A stretch of 64,000 nt of DNA from Apteryx mantelli. Lineage: Eukaryota; Chordata; Aves; Apterygiformes; Apterygidae. Every line of letters begins with the position of its first letter. The stretch's first letter is position 1. Below the pieces are notes generated by a model. The model worked only from the letters and a program-made list of their open reading frames with translations, did not search any database and was not told the origin of the DNA. The stretch lies in contig NC_090013.1 in the NCBI RefSeq assembly GCF_036417845.1, positions 67,001-131,000 on the forward strand, written 5' to 3'. The translations under genes were made by a program, and so were the position numbers. Positions 16,201-30,700 of the stretch are shown piece after piece.

Positions 16201-19200
16201 AAGAGACTGGGTAGTATTGTGCTGTATAAGACTCTTTGTTATCTTGGCAGCGGAAGATGGTCCATTTTTTAAGAATTCTCAGACGTCCCTTTTGTGAACC
16301 TTTTATCTGCAAAAGAAAGTTTGGGGTTTTACCATCTCTACTTTAAAAAAAAGGGAGGGGGAAGATACTAATTCAGGAAGAATGTCTAGAAGACAGGCTG
16401 ATGAGACTGGGATTTGGGACCATGAGTTCTACTTTCTGGTAAATAGGGAGCCACACCCTTTACTATGTTAGTGCTTATTAGATTTATGAGCTTTTTTTTT
16501 TTTTTTTTTAAGAAAGGGGGGGGGTTGCTTTACCATGTTGCAACCCTTTTAGCTATAAATGCCTTTACACTGCAAAAACACTTTTTATAGCACTTCCTAT
16601 TTGTAAATAAAGCACTTTACAAACCGGGTAATGATAATTATACCTGTTGAACATAAGCAACTGAGACACAGGCCAGGGAAGATTTGATGGGAGAAACTCA
16701 TCAAGACAGATGTTGACATTCGACTGATGTCAGCAGCTCTTCCCTGCAGTTATGCACCCTGATTCGCCCTCTCTTTTTCAATTAACTGCTAATTCCATTG
16801 TCTGAACAGAACTCGTTGGAGTTCACACGCACACAACATTCACTTGAAACATTTGAGGCTAAAGCAGTAGCTCTGTGATTATATGATTTTTTAAATGAAA
16901 TAAGTGTTTATGATAGAAAGGTCAGCTAAATCTTAATTCTGACTCGTGCCAGTGAAGTGTTGGAGGCCTGACTGCCTGTAGTTAATGTGACAGAAGAGCT
17001 AGTAGATTTGGCTGCCACAAAGTCTGCAATGCAACTGCAGTGAAAAATTTTGCAGAAGATATTTAGCAGCATTACTTAAGTCTCCAGCAGATGTCGAGGA
17101 AGGGGAAACGGTGGGTTTGGGGAGCCCAAAGCCACAAAAAAATTACAGTGTGCCTGCAGCAGATCCCTGCAGGTCAGCTCTGTATGTTGCCACAGTAGGT
17201 ATAGATCAGACATTCCACTCAGATCATAACCCTGAGAGAAAGCAAGATTACAAAACTGAGTCAGAAAACAGGACGAGGAGGAAGAGGAGGAGGAGGAGGA
17301 AGAGGAGGATGACTTAGAGGAAACATCATGCTTTTGTGTCCCTAGTTCTGTATTTTAAACCACAGAAACTTGTGAACAACATTTAACCACTGTGCTCTAA
17401 CAATAACGTTTGTATTCAAGTCTGCGTTATAGCCTTTGATACCTGCCCACAGACAGCTGCATGAGCAGAAATATGTGTGAAGCTGTGAGCTTCACAGTGG
17501 GTTCTGCTTGTATCATCACACAAAAAACAGTTCTCCTGCTCACTTAGTTAAGTGAGCAAACAACTGGTTCCAGACTGGACAAAGACTCCAAGGAACTGGC
17601 AATGATTTCCTATGTTCCACACACCAAAAAACCTCAGCTAGCAGAGGTTTTGCTCATATTGAGAAGGAAACTAAAATTAAGGAGGTTTAGTAGTGTGATT
17701 TTAACACATTTGAAGCAATACTATGTTTTTATGCTGCACAGAGAAAACGGATGTATTTTTTTAATTATTTATAACTTAGTGAAGAAAAATGAAGAGCTTC
17801 ACTGCTGAGCACAAGTTTGTTTATAACACCTTTTTTTTTGGCCATATGCTTCTCTCATTAATAATTTCTTAAAAAAACACTCCAAGTTCTGCTCACTTCA
17901 ATCTATAACCTTTGAATAAATGTGTTTTCTACTTCCCATCTCACAGTTTCATCACTAAATCATTAACAGTATTTCTAGATTGAAGGGAAAATTAACAGAT
18001 TTTAAAAATCAACAACACCAGCTACATGGTTCCACCCAGTAAATCCATAGTTTGTAACTGAGCTAGGGCACAACATCTAACGAGAGGGATAGTTGGGACT
18101 TAAAGGCTTACATCACGATCCACAGTCTGAAGGATGCTCCCAGGCTGAAGAACATATTGATGCAAGCAGGAGATAGATTTTTCTCTAGCATATCAAAAAC
18201 TTAGGAAATCAGGGCTTCTTCTTCTTTTTTTTTTTTTTAATTTACAGAATAAATTCTCAAAACCTTACATTTCAGTTTTGCCGAGCTAAATTCGAGAAAG
18301 GCTGGGATCTTTGAGAAGGCTCCATTATACCCACACACCAGTGAACAGAGTGGAGGGAGAGAAGTGCAGATAACAACTGCTTCAGGCCCCTTTCTGCCAT
18401 TCTCTCACTGTCTGCAGCCCCAAACCCACTCCTCCTGGCCTGACATGAAGTACCCTGCTCTGAATAGGAGTCTGTTAAAACAGTGGCCATGTTTTGTGGT
18501 AACTCTTCACCTGTGGCAAATTTGGATGAAATTCTTAACAACATATTGGAGGCTCAGTAGTTCAGGGGCATAAGCGTTGGTGCTGAACGGGCATTAAAAC
18601 TACAGGGTGGTAGCTGGAGCCTGAGATGCTGATCCCTTCCCTTCTTCCGTCAATGTTTTTAACCTAACGGCCCTTTCCCCTCATCACTGACAGTTTCTCA
18701 GTGGGTTGTTCTGTGTATTTGGAAACACAGGTGGTGTTTTCTTCAGGAGACAGTGAGTGCTACCTGTGTACAAGAATTGCAAAAGCAAGCACTCGGGCTG
18801 CTGTGATAGCTGCAAGTACTGAAGCCAAGAGTCTGAAACGGTCCCTTCTTTGTTATTTAGCAAGACAGACCCGAGTTATGCAAATTGCATGATCAAATGT
18901 GCACTGCAGACTGTTTCCTTACACGGAAGTGTGTCTGCAGGAAGTAGATTGACTACAGCAGCCATACTCACTGACAGACACTTCTGCCAAATATTTCAGA
19001 CAGGTCTTTGTGTGCAGCTATCATGGGCCACTGGATAATTTGCTAACATCTGATCTGACCAAGGATTTGTGTTTTACTTAACTCAGCTGTGATTCAAAGC
19101 TGGGTAATTTGGGATTCTGCTGCTTTCAGACCAAAACCCTGAGGATTCAGCCATGGAAGATCAAGAACCAAGTGGTATGTGATGGCATTTGAAACAACCT

Positions 19201-22200
19201 TATACTGTTTATAGCATAAGCTTTTGGGGCATGATATGACATAAGATGCAGATCAGCCTGTAAGGCACTTAGCAAATATGGCTGTTATACAGCTGTAAGT
19301 TCCTCTGAAGGGGGTTCCTATGAGGATCTTGGCTGTTCAGTTCACTGAATCTTTCTCTGGCAGATTAAATTATTCGATGTATTTGTACTAGATTTTGACT
19401 TTTGTAAGAGGAAAGGATGCAACCCCCCTCTTTTTCAGCAGTCAGAAGTTGCATCGCTCTTTCTTAAGAGACTTGGAACATATAATGCTGGTACTTGTGT
19501 ACCTTTAGTTAAAATCCCCTTGACAAAAATTTCCCATAACCCCTTGTTCTCAAAGGTGTCAACCTTAATTATGAACGTAATTTGCTTTCATGAAATACTT
19601 TATATGCCTTAAACCAGAGGGCAGCAGTAGATATTCTGTGGCTTCAGGAGATCAGAGAAGGCTTCCCCTCTGCAGCACAGTATTAAAACCAAATGTTTTA
19701 GTTAAGCATTTCATTCCTTTGGAGACTAAACTGTAGCACTGGCACAAGTAGCTGAAGGTGCTCAGTCCTGTAGCAACAACAGATGAGCTGACTGACAGAT
19801 GCCCAGAGATCAAGCAGTCAAACTACACAAGGCTGCGGAGAAAGTCTTGCTCCCCCCCCGCCCTTTCCATCTGTCCCTTCTCCCCAGCTGCTGCCCACCA
19901 AGGTCCTTGCTGATCCAACCTGTATATGTTTCTTCCCAAATATTTTTCAGATAATCAGTTTGAATCTGAGTAACACTACCAGCTGAGCATCTAAGAAAGA
20001 GTTCTCTGTACCACCTGGGGGCATGATTCCCTCCTGCCAGAGCCCCACGTTCAACAGGGGACAATCTCTGGTGCTTCAGAGAGAGGTGAAAAAATCTCAG
20101 TGGATCTGTAATCAAGGAAACACGACAAGCACCATTAGTACTTTCCCAGCTGTCACATTCAAATGCATCGTTATCCTTGTAGCTAGAAAACTTCAGCAGC
20201 TGGACCTTGTTAAGTCTTTGTCATAAAAATTGAAAAGCCATTAACTAACATATAATTTCTATGTCTCAGGATCATACACAGGGATAGCTATGAACTGAAT
20301 AATCTGAGTTTGTTTAGCTTCATATTGTGAGACTAGTTTTGTGCCCACCCCTTCCCTCCAGACCACTTTTGTGTCTTCAGCAATGTCTCCACATCCTTCT
20401 GCCAGCATGGGCACCAGAACTAACACAGCAGCTAATGTGGCCATACACTACTGCTTGCAGAGGCATAGGCAGAGCCTTATTTCTGCTTTATCTTCCCCTT
20501 CTGTATATATCCAAAGCTTGCATAGGTCCTCTTTTTTACAGCAGCACCTGTGGAACTCGTGTTAGGCAATTTTCTGTTGTGTCCATCTCTGCTTTTCAAG
20601 ACAGAGTCTTCCAGCCTGGAGATATAACATCCGTACCTAATTTGCAGACATTCAGCTACATTCTGCAGTGGAAGCATAACCATTTCAGAGGCCACTTAAA
20701 CACTCTATAATAAATGGTTGTCTGCCTTATTTATGGGTCTACAATCTTACTGTCATCAAGCACTTCACCAGGAAAGATTTTTTTATATAAGCTTGATCAT
20801 TAATAAATACACCAAAGAGCAGGAATCAGTTTCTGAGATCCCTGTAGAAACAGCCCCATACATTGATTAAAGCTGTATTTTTGGGTTTGTCAGTGAAACA
20901 GTTTTTAACATGTGACCAAGAATTCCATATAATGGAATAAGAATGTGACATGACTGTAAGTCAAATGCCTTTCAGAAATCCAGGTGTACTATATCCACAG
21001 AGTACCTTTTACCAACAGAATCTAGTATTTTTAAGGGGGGTTGTTTGACAACTCTTCTGCAAAACCAAGATAACTGGTATTAATTATTTTTTAGTCTTAT
21101 TATTTGGCAAATAAAGAATGCTAAATTAATTCTTCCTCTATTTTCTAGGGGTCTGCTATCACTCTAATTTGGAGGTCCTTTCACTGTTTTCCAGTACTAG
21201 AAACACATCTGGTGTGCTTCACTGCCAATGTGAATTCTTCTTACCATATCTAACATTTCCTTATTCTTAATATTGAAGAAACAAGCAGCCAGAAGTTTAA
21301 TATAGTTTTTTGTCCTTACTTAAAATGCAAGGTTTATTAACCAAGTAAAAAACTGTAGGAAGCCTGCCATCTATCAAGACACAGCTTGGCTAACTTTAGG
21401 GGAACAAAATAGTGAAATAATTACCTTATTTTTATCTTGCAGCCTACTGCACCTGTGCTCAGTTTCTACTGTCAGGCATCTCAGAAACATTTGGAGTCTG
21501 TGCGCTCTTTTTTTCTAATGAATTGATATATTAAGTGGAAATTCTCCCTCTTCCCCTGACGTGTTTCATTAAGCACCTTTTTGATATGTACTACTATTTA
21601 AGACAGCTGACCTTGCCAGTCTATTTCCTGCCAGTTGTGGGTGATCACGCAGCTCAGTAACAGTTCCGGCCTCCTAAACAATTAGTTGATTTGTAAGTTC
21701 ATTTTTTTCTAGGGCCTTTGTTCCATCGAAATAGGAAGAGAATATGAGAAATAATGGAATGACAGATGGGAAGGGATCTTGGTTTTGCAAAGCTGTTTTC
21801 AGGGAACTGGGATTAGTTTGTTCTAAAACCCTTCTTCCTCAGGTAGGTAGAGAGACCCTGATCTAGGCAGCTGGTGCAACTTGCTTTGCTCTTAGCCACA
21901 ATCAGAGTGTCACTAAGGGTTGGAGGGAGGATTTCAGACAGGAGTGGCAGAAGACAATTTGAGAGTTTTCAGATTTGAATTTTGTATCTGGTTGAAACTG
22001 TATTGTGACCTAGCAAACAGTGGGTTTTATATAGCTGCTGCTTATATGCATGAGTCCTTATATGCAGATGAAATACAATTTCCAGAATGACTTATGATGT
22101 ATATGTATTAAGTGCTGAAAGTGAAGTCCCAGTGCAGGCAGAAGGCATGTGTGCAGTCACCAACTTTGCAGCTTGACTGTATTATCAGAAATGGGAGATC

Positions 22201-24718
22201 TGAGCCAGTGGAAAAATTCAGGTATTGTGTTGCAAACTGCAGAATTGAACGCAAAGAGGAAGGCACTACCGGGAACTCCTGAAACAGGCTGATGATACTG
22301 ATGTTCAGCAATGGTGCCATACTGAAGAGTAAATTAGGGTTTAGACATTTACCTCATTTCATGGTAACTGTGGCTGAAAGGGAAGTGATGCTTCTGCTAA
22401 TCTGCAGAACAAGAACTTCTCCTTCTAAAAATATCCATGATGCTTTGCACACCCCCGCAGTGGGAGCCTGTTCTCTCCACAACAGCAGCAAAAGGAGGCG
22501 AAGAGCAATGTGCTTTTTGGAAGGCAGATGCAGATCAGATGACAGTCTCATCTCATTCAAGACCCAAAGATGTGGCAGAGCTTTGTATGACAGCTGGCCA
22601 ACTCTGGTGCTAGCATTAGCCACACAGATACTTTTCTTTAGTATGCAGGTCTGTTGCTGATGCTGGAAGGGATTTCTGCTCCATCATTAGGACTGGTTAG
22701 TGTCAAGGAGAATAAGAACTAACTAAACAAAATCACTTACAGGGGATGCAAAATGGAAAATATTTGCAAACTGTTTTCATTTGCCATCACTTACACTGAT
22801 ATTTAGAACCTAATCATTATTGACCTCAAGGCCAGAGATTTTTTGAAAGCAGACTCAGAGGTGAAGATAATGCTCATTGTATATTCTAGCGACAATATAA
22901 CACTAATTTTTCAAACCAACTTTTTGATTTAGGAGAAAATTGCTAGGTGCTTGGGTAGCCTCAGTCTTAGTTTCCTCATCTGTACAGCTGGGATAACTGT
23001 GCCCATCATAGTAAATTATGTTCAGGCCTCTGTGTTCAGCAGACAAAAGCAAATCGTTTACTAAGTGGCTCTTTTTTCCAGCTTTCATGTATTACTCTTT
23101 GTCCAAGAGTTAGTAGGCATCATGAAGAACTGCCTTATCTTCATGTGTATATTTTGAAGGTAAAAAAGAGGAAAAAAAGCAATGCAGGTGGGATACCTCT
23201 GTGAGAGAATTCTGAATCAGAGCGCAATCTCTCTCAGTAGTCCAGATTATTTGAGTAGCTATTATGAAAGAATAGCATAAAAAAAAAAAAGTTATATGGC
23301 ATACAAACAAAATATTCGAAATTATGTTATTCCATTTCTCCTCTGCTGCTGACCATCAAAGTGTTTAATTACAGGATGTTAAGCCTCCTCATTTGCCTCA
23401 AGATAGTTTTTCACTACAAATGTATTTAACTCTTAGTATTTAATTTGTATTTGGAGAGTGCCAAACGAAGAATAAAACTATGGCCTGTGTTCCAAAGAGC
23501 TATGTTTAAGACAAGGGACAGGAGAATGCACTTGGAAGCACAAGCGAGCAATGAGAAAACAGCATCAGGGAGTTTGACAAGCTGTTTAAGGCACAGACAC
23601 AGGAGAAGACTAAGGATACGTTGTCCTTCAAGAAACTGACACTAGTAATATAGAAGGTTTTTAATCACCAGAACAGTGAGTTTATGGATCAGCCTTCCTG
23701 TTGACGCTCGGTTGTCCAGTAACATAACTGGTTTTAAAATGAAGCTTGCATTTATAAATAAGACTACGGAGTTGTAGTGAATTGGCAAAGGACTAACTAG
23801 GCTCAGTGAGCCAGTGTCTCTTCCAGGCCTGTGCAGCAGCACTATAGCAGATGTGCTGTGAGCCTGCCACCCAACCATCACTGGACAAGATAAAGGGATT
23901 TGAGCAGGGATTTGAAAGATGAATTAGTTTATGGATATTTACAGGAGCCCTCACAAGCCTGCCAGGCAGTACAGAAAAATGATACAGATGTTTACACGTT
24001 TAGCAAGTGGGCAGTCAAGGGTGCACTGTTAATCAGGTGAAAGCAGGAAGGGACCGCTTGAAAATGTCTGACAGATGGCTGAGTAATGAGAGCTGTGACG
24101 ATGAAGAGAAGCAATACATTCGAGGCAATTCCTTCATGAGATATATATGAGGCACATGATCATTTGGCCCAGGCCTGTATGTGCCAAAAAGCCACTTGAA
24201 AGATTTCAAATAGATCAGGACAAATTGGTTGCTCCTGAATGGCAAAGGGAATGCATACAGGAGAGCATATGTTTAAACTTGTGAGAAGGCATTTAAAAAT
24301 ATCAGATATGGCAAGGCTAGGAAAACTTTTTATTGGGAGTTCTTCTAACTTTCTACTTTTGTAGTATTACATATAATATTATCTTATTTGAGATGAAGCA
24401 AAAAGACTGTGAGAACCTGAGGTTCTTTCTTATCTTATGGTGCCTTACAATGATTGCTTTCAAAAGCAGCATGTTTCATTTTGCCCATCCCCAGTGCTGC
24501 TAAGTTGAGTCACTTCTTCCTGTTGTACAATCCTTCTGCTTCTACTAGTGGTAAACAAGAGAAATGAAATATATGTACTCAGGAAAAGTAACGAGACTGG
24601 TTAGGATTCCGATTAAACTAATGTGTCTTTAATTTGTTGTGCTGTGCCTCAGATTATGAACAATTTGCGTCTCTTCTGGAAAACCAGAATGAGATGTTTT
24701 GGAAACTAACTGTGAACG
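13258..24718 (+). CDS. GMIP: GMIP exons 1-4, extended N-terminal region (residues 1-168)
   Basis: The ATG at 13258 (CTTGCCATGA) begins an 85-codon exon that is Ser/Arg-rich and ends in a helical segment ([20 protein letters not shown]). Exon 2 (14965-15102) continues with a helix containing [18 protein letters not shown]. These resemble the N-terminal helical region of ARHGAP45/ARHGAP29 and are absent from the human GMIP sequence I recall. Exon 3 (19130-19174, 15 codons) and exon 4 (24653-24718, 22 codons, acidic) are small. Exon 4 uses a weak donor, GTTAAG. Exons 2, 3 and 4 each start and end in phase 1, so any can be skipped without a frameshift. Exons 3 and 4 rest on splice sites and phase rather than clear homology. 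Confidence 0.7.
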
Positions 24719-27700
24719 GTTAAGCTTGAGACCTAGTTAAGAGAATTTCTACTAATGAAAAACAGTCAGAAGCTGCCAATCTCAGAAACTGCCAGCCCCA
24801 AAGATCTTTCTTTTGCCACTAATCCAGGTTACGATCCTGAAGCTATGACAGGCTATGGGAATTGCCTTTCTCGTCATGGTACAGGATTCATATGACTGCA
24901 CCAGGTATTTCAGGCTATCCCCTGTAAGCCACTTCATGGACATTTGGGTTACAGTTGTTTCCCAGAGCCTTGATGCTACTCGTTACCAATATGGGGTCTT
25001 GCCACTAATACAGCAGAGGTGAGCCAGGTTCTCAGCTTCAGACTGCTCACTTTCATTGCATGGGAGGTGAGAAATAATTGTTGATCAACTAGGATGCATG
25101 TTGGGTACATTTACAGGTCTGTATTAGCTCCTTTGGTGCTTTTAAATTCCTTTTCTAGGTTCTCCAAGCAAGGCCAGCCATTCTGAATGGTTCATTACAG
25201 TTCCTTCAGGCCTCAGTGGTTTATTATTATTTCTATTTTCAAGCTGATAGGCTAATGGTATGGCAGCTCCTAATAAAAATCTGACTTGAAAATCTGCATT
25301 TTTCAGGACTGACACAAGGCCCAGACATAGCTAGAGCTAAATGAGACACAAACTGACTTTTCCATCAGGCATCATTTGAGTGACATTTGCAAGTATTTGC
25401 TCACTGTCAAAGACTCAACTACCAATGAAGCAACCCTAGATTTAGGTCAACCACATCCTGTTTCCTGGAATGTCAAGGGGACAAAGAAGAGTGAAGTTTT
25501 CTTTTACTTACATCAAAAGTGCCCAGTTCTATATTTCAAAATGGTTTTCTCTTTCTTTCCTGCAGTGACTTTCAGCCTGAGTCAATTTTAGTTTCTGTCC
25601 TCAGTCACAACGTATGACTGAGTGGAAAGTGAGATTAACTGCATGGATCACCCCATGTAAAATGCCGATGCTCACTTCCACCCTGCTATTTGTCCAGCTG
25701 CTGGCAGAATATGCTTAGCCCTTACGAAGATCCATGGCAGGAATGCATTGCCTAGTTTGAAAACTTCTCACGTGGAGACATGCACATTTTATGCTTTGCA
25801 TGCCCAATAAATTGCACCCGCTACAGACTGAATGAGATGAATATTTCCTAATGTAGATTATCACCATAAATAAGCATGCCTAAGGTTGAGAAATGGTCAC
25901 TGCATACAAACACATTGCAACATATGCATGTGATGTGCAAGGAATGAACAGCTTGGGCAACTCAGCCCTGCCTGTACACCACAATTCTGACTGCAGCAAT
26001 GTCTGCTGTTCCACCATCATATGCACATGGTTCTGCAAATGCACGTTTTAACAGCATGTACATGCACTGCTTACCTGGGCCTGGCTTCCCAATAAGAGGC
26101 TGATCATTTACTTGATCTAAGTACAGAGCAGGCCATTGTATTCTATAAGCCCCTCCATCAGGTCTGCCAGCACATTGCCAACACTGAACTAATGACAGTG
26201 TCCTGACTTTAGCTCAGAGCATCTATTACAGAGAATTCCATGCAGTTTTCACAGCTGATCTTGTGTCAGATTGCAAGCCCTAAAAATGGCTTGGATGTCT
26301 CCCATGGACATCCACTAACTTATTTTCAAGGGGGGGCGTCTGCCCAAGGAATCTTGAAAAATATACCATTTCCAATGTTTTCTTTTAAATCCCATCTCAT
26401 CTTTGGCCTCATCTTGTCATGCTTTGCCAGGCCATCACAGTTTTTACTTCCCTGTGAATCCACCCAGGATAGTAGAGCTAAGCCATGTTCCACTGCATCA
26501 CTAGAAACTGTCCTGTAGATATCAGGAACTTTGGGCCAAGCACTTTAGTGAAACTATTTCTTCTCCAACTCCAGGTCTTGACAGTCAAGAGAGAGCACCT
26601 GAAAATAAGAAGCGGTACAGTGAGATCTTCCGGAGTCTGGATGCCATAGAAATCTCAATTGGAAATGTGTATGTAAAGAAATGGGACAGAACTAGTTTTC
26701 TGGGTTATTACAATCTCATTGTATTGTATTGTATTGTATTGTATTGTATTGTATTTCAACAGGACAGTTGATATGTTCATTGGTGATTTGGATGGCACTG
26801 ACAACATAGACTTGACCACAGAAAGGGAGATTGTTCCGGTAGGCAAAGAACGAGATCCGTGTTAAAAAAGAAATTATCAATGATGTCCCATGCCAAAGTG
26901 AATGTTATTCAAATTGTTTTTCTGGTGACCATCTGAAAAAACAGTTATGTCTCTTACTTGAGTAGATAGCAAAGAATTTTTTAACACTCAGTTATTGCAA
27001 TAATGGTGGTGGCAACAGAACAGATAATATTTAGTGGAAATGTTCAGGCATGTACTGTTTGGATTTTTTTTTTCTGAAAAAGGAAGTGTGGAAATTGCTA
27101 GTTTAAGTTCTGTGTGCTAAGAAAAAGATCAGATGAGACAGCAGCACAGCAAGCCCAAAATATATTTGAGGCATGCGTCAGGCTTCAAAAATCTCTAAAG
27201 TTTTGGCCTCAAGAAACAGAATCCCTTTAAAATAGAAATTAATGGTTCTTTTGCTTGCTTTTGGCAGTGTGAGACTTTTGGGAATAATCAGCCTCATTTC
27301 ATATTTTTCTGGTAAACAAAAGGGCTAGAAACTTAATTTTTCTCTGGCAGCCAATGTTCTCATGTAATTGTATTATCCCAGGAGCTAAAATCTAAGAAAA
27401 AGTTTAAATCTTTTGAGATCTGTGATAAAATGAGAGCTGGAAACATTCAGTCATAGCAGCCCTTTTCTGGCCTTAATCCCTCTGCGTTGATGATGTGTTT
27501 GTTTCCTCCATGTTTTTGTTAGTGGTAGACTTTTATGCCATGCTACATTCCCTCTGTCAAATCTTGGGCTGTTATTCTAACTGCACTGGGCTGCTTAGAT
27601 AAGCAAAAGAAGCACTGCAGATGACTGTTTTGAAAAATCTTCTAAACTTCTGAACACTCATTTTCCTTTACCATTTTCTTCTCTTTTTTCCCCCCCTACA

Positions 27701-30700
27701 GTCGAGTGAAAGTTTCTGCAAGAGCAAAAACAGTTCAGAGAGGCAAGTGCAGACAGACATAACAGGTAATACAATGAAATAAAATTAAAAAGGTGACATG
27801 AGAATATTTGGTCCATTACCTGGCAGAAGTTCCTGCAGTTTCATAGCAAGAATGAGTAACACAGATGTGTCACTGTTGCCACCAGTTTAGAACTGAACCC
27901 AGGCCAGTTCCCAGCAAGGCTGATGCCTGGCTGAGCTCCACAGTCTCCCTGCTTCCTCTAGTGCATGCCGAGCTCCCTCTCTCTGCAGATCTTCATTTGT
28001 TCCTCCACTAACGTCTTGTTAAGCTAGCCCCTTACGTTGTCTTGACTTCTAAGTATTGAGACAATAATTACAAAAAATATGTGCTAGTCTGACTCACAGT
28101 AAATGGCTACCCAATAAAACTCAGGATAATCATCTGAAGCATTTTTCTTGGCCACTGGGAAGAGTCTCATCTGTTCTGTACTTGCTGCTAGCATCATAAA
28201 ATGCAACATAAAAGTCTTTCTTGCTTCATGGGGACTTTATATGAAGAAAAACACATTTTATAAGTGTTTGGTGACAGATTTTAACTTGAAATGATTTTAG
28301 AATTGCTCACTACAGTGTGATGGATCTGTCTTAGGTTCTGCCAGGAACAAGAATCACTACTGCTATTCCCCAATATACCCATTGTCACCCAAAAATGCAT
28401 TAGGTCCTTAACTTCTGATTTTCAAGATAAATTAAATCAAAATATTAATAAAAAGTGAGAAGAGGGAGATATATGTGTCTAAGTTGCTGGGAACTTGCAT
28501 GGTTTTGTAGGTGAGACTGTATGGCATTGACACGATAATGGCATTATTCAGTGAAGACCTATTTTACGGCTGTTATCTGAATATTTCACAGCACCAACTA
28601 TTAAGGAGACTCCAATTTTATCACTCTTGGGGGAGCCTCTGCCTGTCAGCTAGAGCTATTCTGAATCTGGAATTATTTTTTGCAGTTGAGGAGGCAGATG
28701 AAATGTTGATAAAATGTGAAGGTGGCATTGATGCAGCCCTTGAATATGCCAAAATGTGGTGTAAATATGTCAAAGAGCTTCTTAGCTGGATTGAAAAACG
28801 TCTGAATTATGGTGAGTCATCAGTATGCACAATACCAGCTGAGAGTTCCTACGCTTTTGGGTGGGTTTTTTGTTTTTCCATAGGTAACTGGGAGGGTCAG
28901 AGCACACAGTTGTGCATGAAAATACACCAGTGAAAAATAGGCTAAACACAAACCCTTTTACGTGCTTTTGGCTAAATATAAAGATGAAGATGTTAAGTGA
29001 GAATTTCTTCTTATCTGGAGAAGAAATTCATTCTCCTTCAGAATTCTGTTAGGATTATCTTAATTGCCACACTGGCTGAAAGCACCTCTGGCTTTGACAA
29101 ACACACCTGTGCTACTGTAAATCTAGCATTTAATCCACTCTTCCCCTTCACAGAAACAGACTTTGCCAAAGGGATTGTGAAGATAGCAGAATCAGGAAGA
29201 AATGCGATTATCCATCAGGTATGGGTCCTTGTGCTGCTCCTTCCTCACTGCTGCACGGCACAGGGTTCGCTATCCCCCTGTGCAAACACTGCCCCTGGAG
29301 CTAGGTGTGCTGTGTTCTAGATAGCAATAAGGTCTGCGTGATGGGATTTCCTCTTTGCTCAAAGAAAACCCAGAGAAGCTCAGCACTTTTGAACAGACAG
29401 TCCTAAGTAAGAAGATTGGCGATACTCTAAATGCCGATATCATGTCAGAATAACCAGGTGTGCAATCTACCTGTCTGGCCTCTGATGGGGAAAAGAACCA
29501 GATATTTCAGAGAAGAAAGAAGGGAATCCTACGCCAAGCAAATGTGAGGCAGTCTGCACACATGACTTGCTTGTAGTTAGAATCCAACAACAAATATCCC
29601 TCCAAATATCCCTACTGCAAATGCCCCATCCAAAGACTTTCCTAAGCCTCTCAGTAGTAGAGCAATTCCTTTTTTTCTTCTATATGTTTATAACGCATGG
29701 AGTGACTGTTCAGAAAATTAGACAGAGGGATGAACTAGCAAGAAGTCAGCACAATGCTGTACACCATAAAAGCTCTTCTGCTTCCAGCATTCTGCAGTCT
29801 GAGTTGTCTGAAAAAAACTCCACTAATTTAACCAGTGTAGACACTCTTCCCTTTCTATAATCAGTCTTGCTCATAGTTAACACAAGCCCTTTAGTTTGGA
29901 ATTTTACACTGACTTTTTCTGTTTTTGCAGTCCAACATGCCTCTTCGGGCACTCTACACAATGGTCCTGGAACATGACATTATGGTTGGAAACTCAGCTA
30001 ACGAGACTGCAGGATTGCTTCAACAGAAAGAATTCTACCAGGTAATGTATTTCTGCTTAGGTTAGACAACTTTGCCAAAAAATTAGACAGAGGCAGTTGC
30101 TAGAGCATTACAAAGGCCTAACAGAAGTGGTATACCTTGGTTTGAGGGGGAAAAAAAGAGAGAGAAGAATTCACACCAAGTCTGAGGGAAAAGGAAGCAT
30201 TACTTTCAAGAATGCAGTATCTTGCAAAACTTGTTTTTTAATGTTATGTCCTCATCTGTCAGATACTTTTTCCTATCTCTTAAGGAATTGTTGCTGTCAT
30301 AACTATTATTCCTCTTCAGCCTCTGTCAGCCAAGAAGAATGAAATTGAGAAGTGGAGGAAAGAATTCAAAGATCAGTGGATAAAAGAGCAAAAGAGAATG
30401 GTAAGAGGTCAAAAGATGGACCTGACCTTTATGCTAGTTACAGCCCAAACACCGGAAACATAAACCTGTACCAACAAGTAGTAACTAAATTATGTAACAT
30501 GCATCCTGCTATTTACCAAATTGAATAAAAGGACATTCCATTTTTTAAAGAGTACCTGGGAAGGAGTGCTAGAGGCATTCCTGCTCTATCCTGTCTGCAC
30601 TACCTGCTAGATCTCATTACCTCCCACTGACCTGCCGAGACCGGTAGAGAGAGAATGCAGTTCAGATTTGTACCCATTTGCACTACTGCCTCACCAGCTT

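Noticed and set aside
17270-17340. Acidic Glu/Asp-rich frame in GMIP intron 2 as a possible exon
   Set aside because: It is produced by the GAG/GAA microsatellite. The preceding AG has no pyrimidine tract, and a phase-1 exon is needed at this place.
18701-18892. 63-codon plus-strand frame in GMIP intron 2 as a missing exon
   Set aside because: No convincing acceptor/donor pair with phase 1 at both ends, and no likeness to the ARHGAP45 or ARHGAP29 N-terminus.
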